Shown here piece after piece: positions 8,917-16,936 of a DNA stretch of 64,000 nt. The stretch comes from Streptomyces hygroscopicus. Its GTDB lineage: Bacteria > Actinomycetota > Actinomycetes > Streptomycetales > Streptomycetaceae. The notes under the pieces are model-generated. The model saw only the letters and a program-made list of their open reading frames with translations. It had not been told where the DNA came from and did not search any database. Position numbers and translations under genes: made by a program. Every line of letters begins with the position of its first letter. Position 1 is the first letter of the stretch. The stretch spans positions 1 through 64,000 of the forward strand of contig NZ_LBMW01000014.1 in the NCBI RefSeq assembly GCF_026168105.1, read 5' to 3'.

Positions 8917-9846
8917 TCAGCCACGGCCGTACCGCTCCTCCGCCCTCCAGAAGTACACGAACCCGCCTGCGAACACGACGACGGCCCAGAAGAGCGCGAC
9001 GGCCCAGACGTGCGGCGGGAGGTTCGCCTCGCCGTAGTGCTCGATGAGGGCGTACCGCATCAGGTCCATGTAGACGGCGGCCGGGTTCACCTGCAGGGCG
9101 CGGATGAACCATTCGGGGCGGCCGACGAGCATGTTGTGGATGGAGAACATGACGCCGGAGACGTACATCCAGGTGCGCAGGATGAATGGCATCAGCTGCG
9201 CGAGGTCCGGGGTCCTCGCACCCATCCGCGCCACGATCAGCGCGAGGCCCGTGTTGAAGAGGAACTGCAGCAGCAGCACGGGGACGATCAGCAGCCAGGC
9301 CAGGCTCGGATAGCTGCCGAATCCCACCGCGACGGCGAACAGCACGATCATCGAGAAGAGCAGCTGCTGGAGCTGCTGCAGCGCGAACGAGACGGGCAGT
9401 GAGGCCCGCGGGAAGTGCAGGGCGCGCACCAGGCCCAGGTTCCCGGAGATCGCACGGACGCCGGCCATGATCGAGCTCTGGGTGAAGGTGAAGACGAAGA
9501 CGCCGGTCACCAGGAACGGGATGTAGGTGCCGGGCGGCATGCCCCGGCTGGCCTTCAGGATCACCCCGAAGATGAAGTAGTACACCAGCGCATTCAGCAG
9601 CGGGGTGGCGACCTGCCACAGCTGGCCGAGCTTGGCCTCGCTGTACTGGGCGGTGAGCTTCGCCTGCGAGAAGGCGAGGATGAAGTGTCGACGTCCCCAC
9701 AGCTGGCGGACGTATTCGACGAGTCCTGGGCGGGCACCGCTGACCGAGAGCCCGTATCTGGCGGCCAGCTCGGCCGGGGTCGGCCCGTCGTCGGACGGCG
9801 GGCAGGCGCTCATGGCGACATGGTCGTCACGCGTTGTCTCACTCAC
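8917..9846 (-). CDS. ABC-2 type transporter permease (TagG/Wzm-like)
   Basis: The 309-aa protein has a soluble N-terminus and about six membrane segments, with the layout of permeases that export teichoic acid, O-antigen or related polysaccharides and lipids. The segment QLWQVATPLLNALVYYFIFG is typical of this group. The GTG at 9846 is preferred because GGAGGG lies 11 nt ahead; a GTG 12 nt upstream is too near that site. It closes the putative glycerol-phosphate/CDP-alcohol operon. The ATP-binding partner is not in this window, so it must be encoded elsewhere or shared. Confidence 0.85.
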   Translation of the reverse strand: MSETTRDDHVAMSACPPSDDGPTPAELAARYGLSVSGARPGLVEYVRQLWGRRHFILAFSQAKLTAQYSEAKLGQLWQVATPLLNALVYYFIFGVILKASRGMPPGTYIPFLVTGVFVFTFTQSSIMAGVRAISGNLGLVRALHFPRASLPVSFALQQLQQLLFSMIVLFAVAVGFGSYPSLAWLLIVPVLLLQFLFNTGLALIVARMGARTPDLAQLMPFILRTWMYVSGVMFSIHNMLVGRPEWFIRALQVNPAAVYMDLMRYALIEHYGEANLPPHVWAVALFWAVVVFAGGFVYFWRAEERYGRG

Positions 9847-9948
9847 CGGTCGGCACACCCTCCGTCCTCGCGATGCGCGGCCTGCTCGGGCACGGGCGAA
9901 AGCCGGGGGTCGGTCCCGCCCGCGTGGTGCTCCTGACCATCGAGCTTG

Positions 9949-10833
9949 TCAGATCACCGGAGGCCGGCCCAGTCGGGTAAGCCGCCACACGGTACGCCAC
10001 TTCATCGGGCGCCGGGGGCCGCAGGAGGTCGTCCAGCCCTCCCCGAAGCCGCCGAACCAAGCCTTCAGGGCGGCCCTCGAGGGCCGGCGCAGCAGCGTCA
10101 GGAGCATCCAGACGCCCAGGTAGACCGGGACGAGAGGGGCGGGGAGGTTGCGGCGGGCCAGCCAGACCCGATTGCGGGCGACCATCCGGTGATAGACCGC
10201 GTGCCGGGAGGGGGCAGTCGTGGGGTGGTACAGCACCATGTCCGACCGGTAGTCGATCATCCAGCCCGCATCCAGGGCCCGCCAGGCCAGGTCGGTCTCC
10301 TCATGGGCGTAGAAGAACTCGTCGGGCAGGCCGCCGACCTCGGCGAAGACCTTCGTCCGGACCGCGTTGGCGCCGCCGAGGAAGGTGGTGACCCGGGAGG
10401 AGCGCATCGGGTCGGAGGCGCGCAGCCGCGGCACGTGACGGCGCTGGGTCTCGCCGGTGTCCGGGTCGGCGATGCGGAAGCTGATGATGCCGAGGTCCGG
10501 GTCGGCGGCGAAGGCCCGGCGGCACAGCTCGGCGGTGTCGGAGCGGGCGAGGAGCCCGTCGTCGTCCAGGAAGAGGAGGATGTCGACGTCGGTGCCGCCG
10601 GGGCCGAAGGCCTCGATGCCGACGTTGCGACCGCCGGGGATGCCGAGGTTCTCGGGCAGTTCCACCGTGCGTACGCCGTCGGGGACGTCGGGGACGGGCG
10701 AGCCGTTGCCCACCACGACGACCTCGACCCGGCCGCCGTCCTGCTTGGCCACCGAGTCGAGGAGGGCGCGGAGCTCGGCGGGGCGGTTGCCCATGGTGAT
10801 GACGACGGCCCCGACCCTTGCGGCCCCGCTCAC
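9949..10833 (-). CDS. family 2 glycosyltransferase
   Basis: A 294-aa GT-A fold glycosyltransferase. It opens with VGAVVITMGNRPAELRALLDS, has the nucleotide-sugar/metal motif FLDDDG (DxD type) near residue 85 and the acceptor-side motif HEETDLAWR. A short hydrophobic stretch near the C-terminus (LVPVYLGVWMLLTLL) suggests membrane association. The GTG start at 10833 overlaps the stop of the preceding CDP-alcohol phosphatidyltransferase (GTGA). Sugar donor and acceptor cannot be told from sequence; the operon suggests a phospholipid or polyprenyl-linked acceptor. Confidence 0.88.
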   Translation of the reverse strand: MSGAARVGAVVITMGNRPAELRALLDSVAKQDGGRVEVVVVGNGSPVPDVPDGVRTVELPENLGIPGGRNVGIEAFGPGGTDVDILLFLDDDGLLARSDTAELCRRAFAADPDLGIISFRIADPDTGETQRRHVPRLRASDPMRSSRVTTFLGGANAVRTKVFAEVGGLPDEFFYAHEETDLAWRALDAGWMIDYRSDMVLYHPTTAPSRHAVYHRMVARNRVWLARRNLPAPLVPVYLGVWMLLTLLRRPSRAALKAWFGGFGEGWTTSCGPRRPMKWRTVWRLTRLGRPPVI

Positions 10834-11609
10834 CTCAGCCTGCTGGAGGCGAGGATGGACACGAGATGGAGCAGCGTCTGCAGCAGGGCGATGCCCGCCA
10901 GCACCGCGACGCCGAGGCGGGAGAAGAACAGGTCGCCGCGGACCGCATCCAGGATCGCCAGGACCAGGATCAGCAGGGAGGCCTCGATCCCGAGGACGAG
11001 CCGGTGGAACTTCAGAGCCGCGGCGGCCTTGCGGGCCAGCGCCATGCCGGACGAGCGCGGCTCGGACGCCGCCTCCTTGACCGGCGGCAGCCCGCCCTGG
11101 TGGCGCGCGACGCCCACGAGGTCGGTCTCGGCCTTGATCAGGACGGCGCCGAGGGCGGCGAGGGTGCCGAGGAAGGCCCACAGCCAGTCGATCCGCCCCG
11201 GGCCCCACAGGTCGGCGGCGCGCAGACCGAAGCCGACCAGGACCGCGGCGTCGCACAGGTAGGCGCCGACCCGGTCGAGGTACACCCCGGAGAGTGAGAA
11301 CTGCTTCTTCCAGCGGGCGATCTCGCCGTCGACACAGTCGAGGAGCAGGTAGAGCTGGACCATCAGCACGCCGAGTACGGCGCCCGCCACACCCGGCACC
11401 AGCAGCGCCGGGGCGGCGAGGACGCCGAAGACGGTCATCAGGTAGGTCAGCTGGTTGGGCGTGATCCTGGTGTTCACCAGGTAGCGGTCGATCCGCAGCG
11501 AGATCTCCCGCATGTAGAGACGTCCCGCCCAGTGCTCACCGCTGCGCCGGTCCTTCACCCCGGCGGGGTGCACGACCGGGCGGAGTTCAGCTACCGATGG
11601 CCTTGACAT
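10830..11609 (-). CDS. CDP-alcohol phosphatidyltransferase family protein with a degenerate motif
   Basis: A 259-aa membrane protein with several hydrophobic segments and the CDP-alcohol phosphotransferase signature starting DCVDGEIAR at 91-99. The signature continues G108 and D112, but the fourth aspartate, expected at 116, is alanine (LDRVGAYLCD). That aspartate is usually regarded as the catalytic base, so the enzyme may be altered or use D120. The family moves a phospho-alcohol from a CDP carrier to an alcohol in the membrane. The start at 11609 overlaps the preceding gene by 23 nt; the extended N-terminus (MSRPSVAELRPVVHP) agrees with homologues I recall. Confidence 0.85.
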   Translation of the reverse strand: MSRPSVAELRPVVHPAGVKDRRSGEHWAGRLYMREISLRIDRYLVNTRITPNQLTYLMTVFGVLAAPALLVPGVAGAVLGVLMVQLYLLLDCVDGEIARWKKQFSLSGVYLDRVGAYLCDAAVLVGFGLRAADLWGPGRIDWLWAFLGTLAALGAVLIKAETDLVGVARHQGGLPPVKEAASEPRSSGMALARKAAAALKFHRLVLGIEASLLILVLAILDAVRGDLFFSRLGVAVLAGIALLQTLLHLVSILASSRLR

Positions 11610-12648
11610 AGTCGGCGTACGTGTCCTTGATCTGTCGGGTCTTCAGGTCGAGGTGTTCGAGGATCGTGTAGCGGCCGGGCCTGGTCTGCGGGGCGAACTC
11701 CACGACCCGGACGAACTCGTCCACCGTGAAGCCGATCTCCTCCGGCAGCACGGGCAGCCCGTGCCGGCGCAGCACCTGCGCCATGTACGCCGACTCCTCG
11801 TGCGCCCCGCGCAGATACATCGCGAAGGCGGCCCCGAGGCCGCACTGCTCACCGTGGGCGGCCGCGCGCTTGGGGAACAGCAGGTCGAAGGCGTGGTTGA
11901 TCTCGTGGCACGCGCCGGAGGACGGGCGGGAGTCGCCCGACACGGACATGGCGATACCGCTGAGCACCAGAGCCTCGGCCAGCACCTGGAGGAAGTCGTT
12001 GTCGCCGATGCCGCCGGGGTGGCGCAGCACCGCCTCACCGGCCTGCCGGGCCATCGCCGCGGCGAGACCGTCGATCTTCTCACCGTTGACGCGGTTGGCC
12101 AGCTCCCAGTCCGCGATCGCGGAGACGTTCGATACGGCGTCGCCGATGCCCGCGCGGACGAAGCGCACCGGGGCCTCGCGGATGACGTCCAGGTCGATGA
12201 CGACCGCGATCGGGTTCGGCACACCGTACGAGCCGCGGCCGGCGTCGTTGTCGAGGGTCGCGACCGGCGAGCACAGGCCGTCGTGCGCGAGGTTCGTGGG
12301 CACGGCCACCAGCGGCAGGCCGACGCGCGCCGCGGCGAACTTGGCGCAGTCGATGATCTTTCCCCCGCCCAGGCCCACGAGCGCGTCGTAGTGGCCGGCC
12401 TTCATGTCGCCGGCCAGCCGGACGGCGTCGTCCAGGGTGCCGCCGCCGACCTCGTACCAGGTGGCGCCGGGCAGGCTGGGGGCGAGTCGCTCGCGCAGCC
12501 GGGCGCCGGAGCCGTCGCTCAACGCGACGGCCAGCTTGCCCGAGTGCGAGATGCGCTCGTCCGCGAGCACGTTCGCCAGGTCGTCGAGGGCACCCGCTCG
12601 GATGTCGACGACGACGGGCGAGGGGATGAGCCTCGTCAGTAGCGGCAC
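11587..12648 (-). CDS. iron-containing alcohol dehydrogenase family, glycerol-1-phosphate dehydrogenase-like
   Basis: A 353-aa protein of the G1P dehydrogenase/dehydroquinate synthase superfamily. The nucleotide-binding GLGGGKIIDCAKFAA and the loop PTNLAHDGLCSP are close to sn-glycerol-1-phosphate dehydrogenases (AraM/EgsA). Likely metal ligands are Asp in GIGDAVSN, His in CHEINHAF and His in AAHGEQCG. The likely activity is NAD(P)H reduction of dihydroxyacetone phosphate or a similar ketose phosphate. The GTG start at 12648 overlaps the nucleotidyltransferase end by 13 nt. The operon suggests it makes the polar alcohol activated by the neighbouring nucleotidyltransferase. Confidence 0.85.
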   Translation of the reverse strand: MPLLTRLIPSPVVVDIRAGALDDLANVLADERISHSGKLAVALSDGSGARLRERLAPSLPGATWYEVGGGTLDDAVRLAGDMKAGHYDALVGLGGGKIIDCAKFAAARVGLPLVAVPTNLAHDGLCSPVATLDNDAGRGSYGVPNPIAVVIDLDVIREAPVRFVRAGIGDAVSNVSAIADWELANRVNGEKIDGLAAAMARQAGEAVLRHPGGIGDNDFLQVLAEALVLSGIAMSVSGDSRPSSGACHEINHAFDLLFPKRAAAHGEQCGLGAAFAMYLRGAHEESAYMAQVLRRHGLPVLPEEIGFTVDEFVRVVEFAPQTRPGRYTILEHLDLKTRQIKDTYADYVKAIGS

Positions 12649-13388
12649 GCGATCTCCCGTCCCCGGGCGAGGTCGTCGTGGTTGTCGATCTCGACCCACT
12701 GGACGTCGCCGATCGGCGCCACGTCGATCTTGAAGCCTCGGTTGACCAGCTCCTGGTAGCCGTGCTCGTAGAACTGCTGCGGGTCCGTCTCCCACACCGT
12801 CTTCAGGGCGTCGGCCAGGTCCGCGGCGGCCTCGCCCTCGATGAGGGTGACGCCGATGTACTCGCCGGTCGCCTCGGACGGCTCCATCAGCTTGGTGATC
12901 TTCTGGACGCCCTTCTCGGGGTCCACGACGACCTTCATCTCCTCGTCGGCGAGGTTCTTCACCGTGTCGAGGGCGAGGATGATCTTCTTGCCGTCGCCGC
13001 GGGCGGCGAGCAGCGTCTTCTCGACGGAGACCGGGTGGACGGTGTCGCCGTTGGCGAGGATCACACCGTCCTTGAGGGCGTCACGGCCGCACCACAGGGA
13101 GTAGGCGTTGTTCCACTCCTCGGCCTTGTCGTTGTCGATGAGGGTGAGCTTGAGTCCGTACTTCTCCTCGAGCGCCGCCTTGCGCTCGTAGACGGCCTCC
13201 TTGCGGTACCCGACGATGATCGCGGCCTCCGTCAGGCCGATCTCGGCGAAGTTGCCGAGCGTCAGGTCCAGGACCGTGATGCTGTCCTCTATACCCGCGG
13301 GCCCCACCGGCACCAAAGCCTTGGGCAGGGTGTCGGTGTAGGGGCGCAGACGCCGTCCGGCGCCGGCCGCCAGCACGAGGCCGATCAT
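12636..13388 (-). CDS. sugar/alcohol-phosphate nucleotidyltransferase
   Basis: A 250-aa protein with the nucleotidyltransferase N-terminal signature GLVLAAGAGRRLRP and lysine in TLPKAL, plus the metal-binding loop ILANGDTVHP. Segments such as EEWNNAYSLWCG resemble LicC-type phosphocholine cytidylyltransferases, so CTP is the likely nucleotide, which suits a pathway with two CDP-alcohol phosphatidyltransferases. The ATG overlaps the stop of the upstream gene (ATGA). It probably forms CDP-glycerol or another CDP-activated polyol; the substrate is inference. Confidence 0.86.
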   Translation of the reverse strand: MIGLVLAAGAGRRLRPYTDTLPKALVPVGPAGIEDSITVLDLTLGNFAEIGLTEAAIIVGYRKEAVYERKAALEEKYGLKLTLIDNDKAEEWNNAYSLWCGRDALKDGVILANGDTVHPVSVEKTLLAARGDGKKIILALDTVKNLADEEMKVVVDPEKGVQKITKLMEPSEATGEYIGVTLIEGEAAADLADALKTVWETDPQQFYEHGYQELVNRGFKIDVAPIGDVQWVEIDNHDDLARGREIACRY

Positions 13389-15271
13389 GCGGGTTCTCCT
13401 TCATCGTGTACGGCGGGCGCGCCGCCCTTGTGGGCGGCCACCCAGAAGCGGATGCTCTCGACGAGCACCACCACGGCCACGTACCCGGCGAGGGCCGTGA
13501 GCGCGATCTTGAACTGTCCTGCGGTGAGCAGCGCGGCCAGGACCGTGACCAGCAGGGTCCGGCCTTCGTGCCCCCCGACAGCGCGCACCAGCCAGTGCGG
13601 CGGCGCGCCGGCGTCGCCGCGGATGCGGTACACCGTGTCGTAGTGATGGTAGGCGACGGCCGCCACCAGCCCGAAAGCCGCGGGAAGCACCCCGTTCATC
13701 CCGGATTTGGCCGCCAGTACCAGGGCGGTGCCGTATTCGGCGGCCCGGAAGAAGGGCGGGACGAGCCAGTCCAGGGCGCCCTTGAGCGGCTGGGACACGG
13801 CCAGGCCGGAGGCGGCGGCGTAGACGACGGCTCCCCCGGCGGCCGCCCACGGGATACCGGAGGAGAGGGCCGCGGCTAGGGCCACGACGCCGATCGCCGC
13901 CCACAGCACGGGGGTCCCGGCGTAGGTCCGCGGGTTCCGGCTGCGCCATGTGGCCACGAGCTCGGCCAGCGGGCCGCTGTCCGCGAGGTCGGCCAGGGCC
14001 TTCGCCGCGCGCTCGGTGCGCCGGGCCCTGCGCGTCAGCGAGCGCAGCACGCGCCCCGCTGTCGTGTACGTTGCGGCGAACGCGCAGCCGATGAGCAGCG
14101 CGTAGAAGGTGATACGGGGGGTGGTGGCCGCCGTCAGGACAGCGATCATCGCCCAGCGCTCGCCGATCGGCAGAACGATCATCCTGCGTACCCACACCGT
14201 CCAGCCGACGCTGTCGAGGCGGTCGGAGAGGGCCGCGGTGGGGCTGGTGTTGGCGGTCGCGTCGTGATTCGCCTCGTTGAAGGAGAAGTCCACGACGTGT
14301 CGGCATGTCTGCAGGATCATCGCGCCGAGCGCCAGGGCCCAGACGTCATCACCGCCGCGGGCCGCGCCGAGGGCGAGGCCGGCGTAGTAGGCGTACTCCT
14401 TGGCGCGGTCGAAGGTGGCGTCGAGCCAGGCGCCGAGCGTGGAGTACTGCAGTGAATAGCGGGCGAGCTGGCCGTCGGTGCAGTCGAGGACGAAGGAGAC
14501 GATCAGGAGGACGCCCGCCGCGACGAAGCCGCCGCGGGTGCCGGTGGCCGCGCAGCCCGCCGCGATCAGGGCGGTGAGCAGCGAGGCGGTGGTGACCTGG
14601 TTGGGGGTGAGGCCCCGGTGGGCGCACCAGCGGGCGATGTAGCGCGAGTACGGGCTGATGAAGTGCGTGGTGAAGAAGCCGTCGCGGGCCTTGACGGCGC
14701 TGCGCAGGCGCACGGCTTCCTCGTCGACCGCGGAGACCGCCTGGCGGGCCTCGTTGCGCGCCTGGGGATCGGCGGGTACGGCGGCGATCAGCGTGCCCAG
14801 TTCGGGGCGGTGCACGGGGACGCCGTCTGCGTCGAGGGCTGCGGTGATGCGCTCGGCGAGACTGTCGGTGACGACGATGGGGGTACCGCCCTGCTCACGG
14901 GGGTCCCTCCGCTCGAGCGAAGTCGAGGGTGCGGGAGGAGCCGAGAGCTTGGGGGGGCCGCCGGCCGCGGCGGAGTTCTCCCGGGCCACGGCGCGGGTCA
15001 GTGCCTGGCGGGCGGCGGGCTGGACGGTGACGGCGCCGGGGACGGCGGCGGCCGGGAAGCGGGGGTCGGTCAGGCCGAGGCGCAGCGCGTGCAGGTGGCC
15101 CACGAAGCGGGCATCGACGAGGGCGACCCGCTCGTTCGCGGGCGCGGCGGCGAGGAGTGTCTCGGCGTCACCGGCGTCGGTGGCGACCCGCACGTCGAAG
15201 CCGAGCGACCGCAGATCGCCCTCGAGCGACGATCCGGGGACCGGCTGACCGGTGAGGATGGCGGTCGACAG
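13385..15271 (-). CDS. CDP-alcohol phosphatidyltransferase with N- and C-terminal extensions (DUF5941-type), CTG start
   Basis: First gene of the operon, 628 aa if started at CTG 15271. The N-terminal 200 residues are soluble, the middle carries an intact signature (DCTDGQLAR from D263, then G280, D284 and D288), and the C-terminal third is a membrane region that I recall being called DUF5941. The CTG is chosen because GGGAGTGAG lies five bases before it and the reading MSTAILTGQPVPGSSLEGDL fits homologues; an in-frame TGA lies just upstream, and the first ATG/GTG option (15193) would drop 26 residues with no ribosome site. Residues about 104-130 come from a repeat-like insertion. Confidence 0.82.
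   Translation of the reverse strand: MSTAILTGQPVPGSSLEGDLRSLGFDVRVATDAGDAETLLAAAPANERVALVDARFVGHLHALRLGLTDPRFPAAAVPGAVTVQPAARQALTRAVARENSAAAGGPPKLSAPPAPSTSLERRDPREQGGTPIVVTDSLAERITAALDADGVPVHRPELGTLIAAVPADPQARNEARQAVSAVDEEAVRLRSAVKARDGFFTTHFISPYSRYIARWCAHRGLTPNQVTTASLLTALIAAGCAATGTRGGFVAAGVLLIVSFVLDCTDGQLARYSLQYSTLGAWLDATFDRAKEYAYYAGLALGAARGGDDVWALALGAMILQTCRHVVDFSFNEANHDATANTSPTAALSDRLDSVGWTVWVRRMIVLPIGERWAMIAVLTAATTPRITFYALLIGCAFAATYTTAGRVLRSLTRRARRTERAAKALADLADSGPLAELVATWRSRNPRTYAGTPVLWAAIGVVALAAALSSGIPWAAAGGAVVYAAASGLAVSQPLKGALDWLVPPFFRAAEYGTALVLAAKSGMNGVLPAAFGLVAAVAYHHYDTVYRIRGDAGAPPHWLVRAVGGHEGRTLLVTVLAALLTAGQFKIALTALAGYVAVVVLVESIRFWVAAHKGGAPAVHDEGEPA
14889..14957. repeat. extragenic-type repeat inserted inside a coding sequence
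   Basis: Within the large CDP-alcohol phosphatidyltransferase gene lies a segment with CTCGACTTCGCTCGAG (minus strand; CTCGA/TCGAG arms around a TTCG loop) flanked by G-runs and GAGAGCTTGGGGG. I recall such sequences as common between genes in Streptomyces. Here it is read in frame as a Pro/Ser/Glu/Arg linker (PPKLSAPPAPSTSLERRDP). It probably marks insertion of an intergenic repeat into a tolerant linker. Confidence 0.5.
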
Positions 15272-15615
15272 ACGAACTCACTCCCTGGGGCCCGACGCGT
15301 ACGGGCATCGGGCATGTGTGTGGTGTGGGACACCCGGGGCGGGGGCCGGGCGGCGTGTCGGCAGAGGCTATCGGATGCCTGGAAGCCGGTGTTCACCGGC
15401 CGTTCATGGCCTGATCAGCCCCGTCTGCGCGGCCGCCGCCGCGATCATCATCGGGGATCGGAGGGGCGCGCGACAAACCCGCGCGGTGAGACCGCCCGTT
15501 TCCGGCATCAGCGCCGTTGCCGGAGGCCCTCCGCAGCCGACGCGCACCTCGCCCCTGCCGGCCGGGCGCGGGCCCGCGCCCGGCGGTGTTCCCCGGCGGC
15601 CATAGGGTGAGGACC
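15272..15615. promoter_or_regulatory. divergent intergenic region between the CDP-alcohol operon and galE
   Basis: No gene is seen in these 344 bases. On the minus strand TGAACA (15390-15395) and TAGCCT (15365-15370), 19 bp apart, form a weak promoter candidate for the CDP-alcohol phosphatidyltransferase operon. The galE side has GGTGAGGACC directly before its ATG as ribosome site; no clear promoter for galE was found. Confidence 0.35.
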
Positions 15616-16596
15616 ATGACTTGGCTGATCACCGGCGGGGCCGGATACATCGGGGCGCATGTGGCGCGGGCGATGGCCGCGGAAGGCGAGAGCGTGGTCG
15701 TCCTGGACGACCTTTCGGCGGGGGTGCCGGGGCGGCTGCCCAGGAGCATTCCGGTGGTGCAGGGTTCCGCGCAGGACGAGGACCTGCTGAAGCGGGTCTT
15801 CGCGGAGCATGCGGTGACCGGTGTGGTGCACCTCGCCGCGCGCAAGCAGGTCGGCGAGTCCGTGTCCCAGCCCACGCGCTACTACCGGGAGAACGTGGGC
15901 GGCCTCGCGACGCTCCTTGAGGCGGTGGCGGGGGCGGGGATCAAGCGGTTCCTGTTCTCCTCGTCCGCGGCCGTCTACGGCAACCCCGATGTGGACCTCA
16001 TCACGGAGGACACGCCCTGTGCCCCGATGAGCCCGTACGGCGAGACGAAACTCACGGGCGAGTGGCTGGTGCGGGCGGCGGGCAGGGCGCACGGCATCGG
16101 GACCGTGTGTCTGCGGTACTTCAACGTGGCGGGCGCAGCCGGGCCGGAACTGGCCGACACGGGCATCTTCAACATCGTGCCGATGGTCTTCGACCGGCTG
16201 ACCCGTGGCGAGGCCCCACGGATCTTCGGCGACGACTATCCGACACCGGACGGCACCTGTGTCCGCGACTACATCCACGTCGCCGATCTCGCCGAGGCGC
16301 ACCTCGCCGCCGCCCGGCGGCTGGCAGACGGCGCGACGGGTGACCTCACGGTCAACATCGGCCGTGGCGAAGGCGTTTCGGTGCGTGAGCTCGTCACGCT
16401 CATCGGCGAGGTGACCGGCGACACCACGCCCGCGGCCGTCGAGCCGCCCCGCCCGGGTGACGCGCCCCGTGCGGTCGCATCGGCCGCCCTGGCCGAGCGG
16501 GAGCTGGGCTGGAGCGCCCGGCGCGGGGTGCGCGAGATGGTGGAGTCGGCGTGGCGGGGCTGGCAGCTGCATCACCCGGAGCCGAACCACGGCTGA
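15616..16596 (+). CDS. galE: UDP-glucose 4-epimerase (SDR family)
   Basis: A 326-aa extended SDR protein: NAD-binding GGAGYIG at 7-13, catalytic YxxxK at Y141 and K145 (SPYGETK), and serines at 116-118 (SSSAAVYG). The layout and length fit UDP-glucose/UDP-galactose 4-epimerase. The ATG at 15616 follows GGTGAGGACC; a longer upstream frame is non-coding in composition. It faces away from the glycosyltransferase-containing operon and could supply its UDP-sugar donor, though this is inference. Confidence 0.9.
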   Translation: MTWLITGGAGYIGAHVARAMAAEGESVVVLDDLSAGVPGRLPRSIPVVQGSAQDEDLLKRVFAEHAVTGVVHLAARKQVGESVSQPTRYYRENVGGLATLLEAVAGAGIKRFLFSSSAAVYGNPDVDLITEDTPCAPMSPYGETKLTGEWLVRAAGRAHGIGTVCLRYFNVAGAAGPELADTGIFNIVPMVFDRLTRGEAPRIFGDDYPTPDGTCVRDYIHVADLAEAHLAAARRLADGATGDLTVNIGRGEGVSVRELVTLIGEVTGDTTPAAVEPPRPGDAPRAVASAALAERELGWSARRGVREMVESAWRGWQLHHPEPNHG

Positions 16597-16936
16597 CCGC
16601 GCCGGTCCGCCGGCCCCTCCGCCATGTGCGGCGCCGGAGCGCCTACGGCAGTCCCGGGCCCGGCATGACACGTGCGTGTGATGTACGGGGGTGCGCACGG
16701 GGGCGTGGGGCCGGGTCTCGGGCGCCGGCTCCGCGGAGCGCGCCCCCGGGGAGGCGGTTCCCCTTCCGGGGCGGTGGGCACGATCAGGTATCCGGCCGCA
16801 TCCGGCGTCTGCTCCGTGGGGGGCCGTACGCCCTGTCCGGAGCGCCCCGGCGGGACATGCGGGGAGTCACGAAGTGCCGGGAGTGCCGGATTCGTACGGC
16901 AGACTTGGGGCTGGACAACCGATGCGAAGGATGGGT
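16597..16936. other. intergenic region between galE and idi
   Basis: These 340 bases hold no convincing gene. They contain several GC-rich inverted sequences around 16715-16770 (a GCGCCGGCTCCGCGGAGCGC-like dyad and CCCCGGGG) that may form hairpins after galE. No confident promoter for idi could be placed. Confidence 0.5.
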
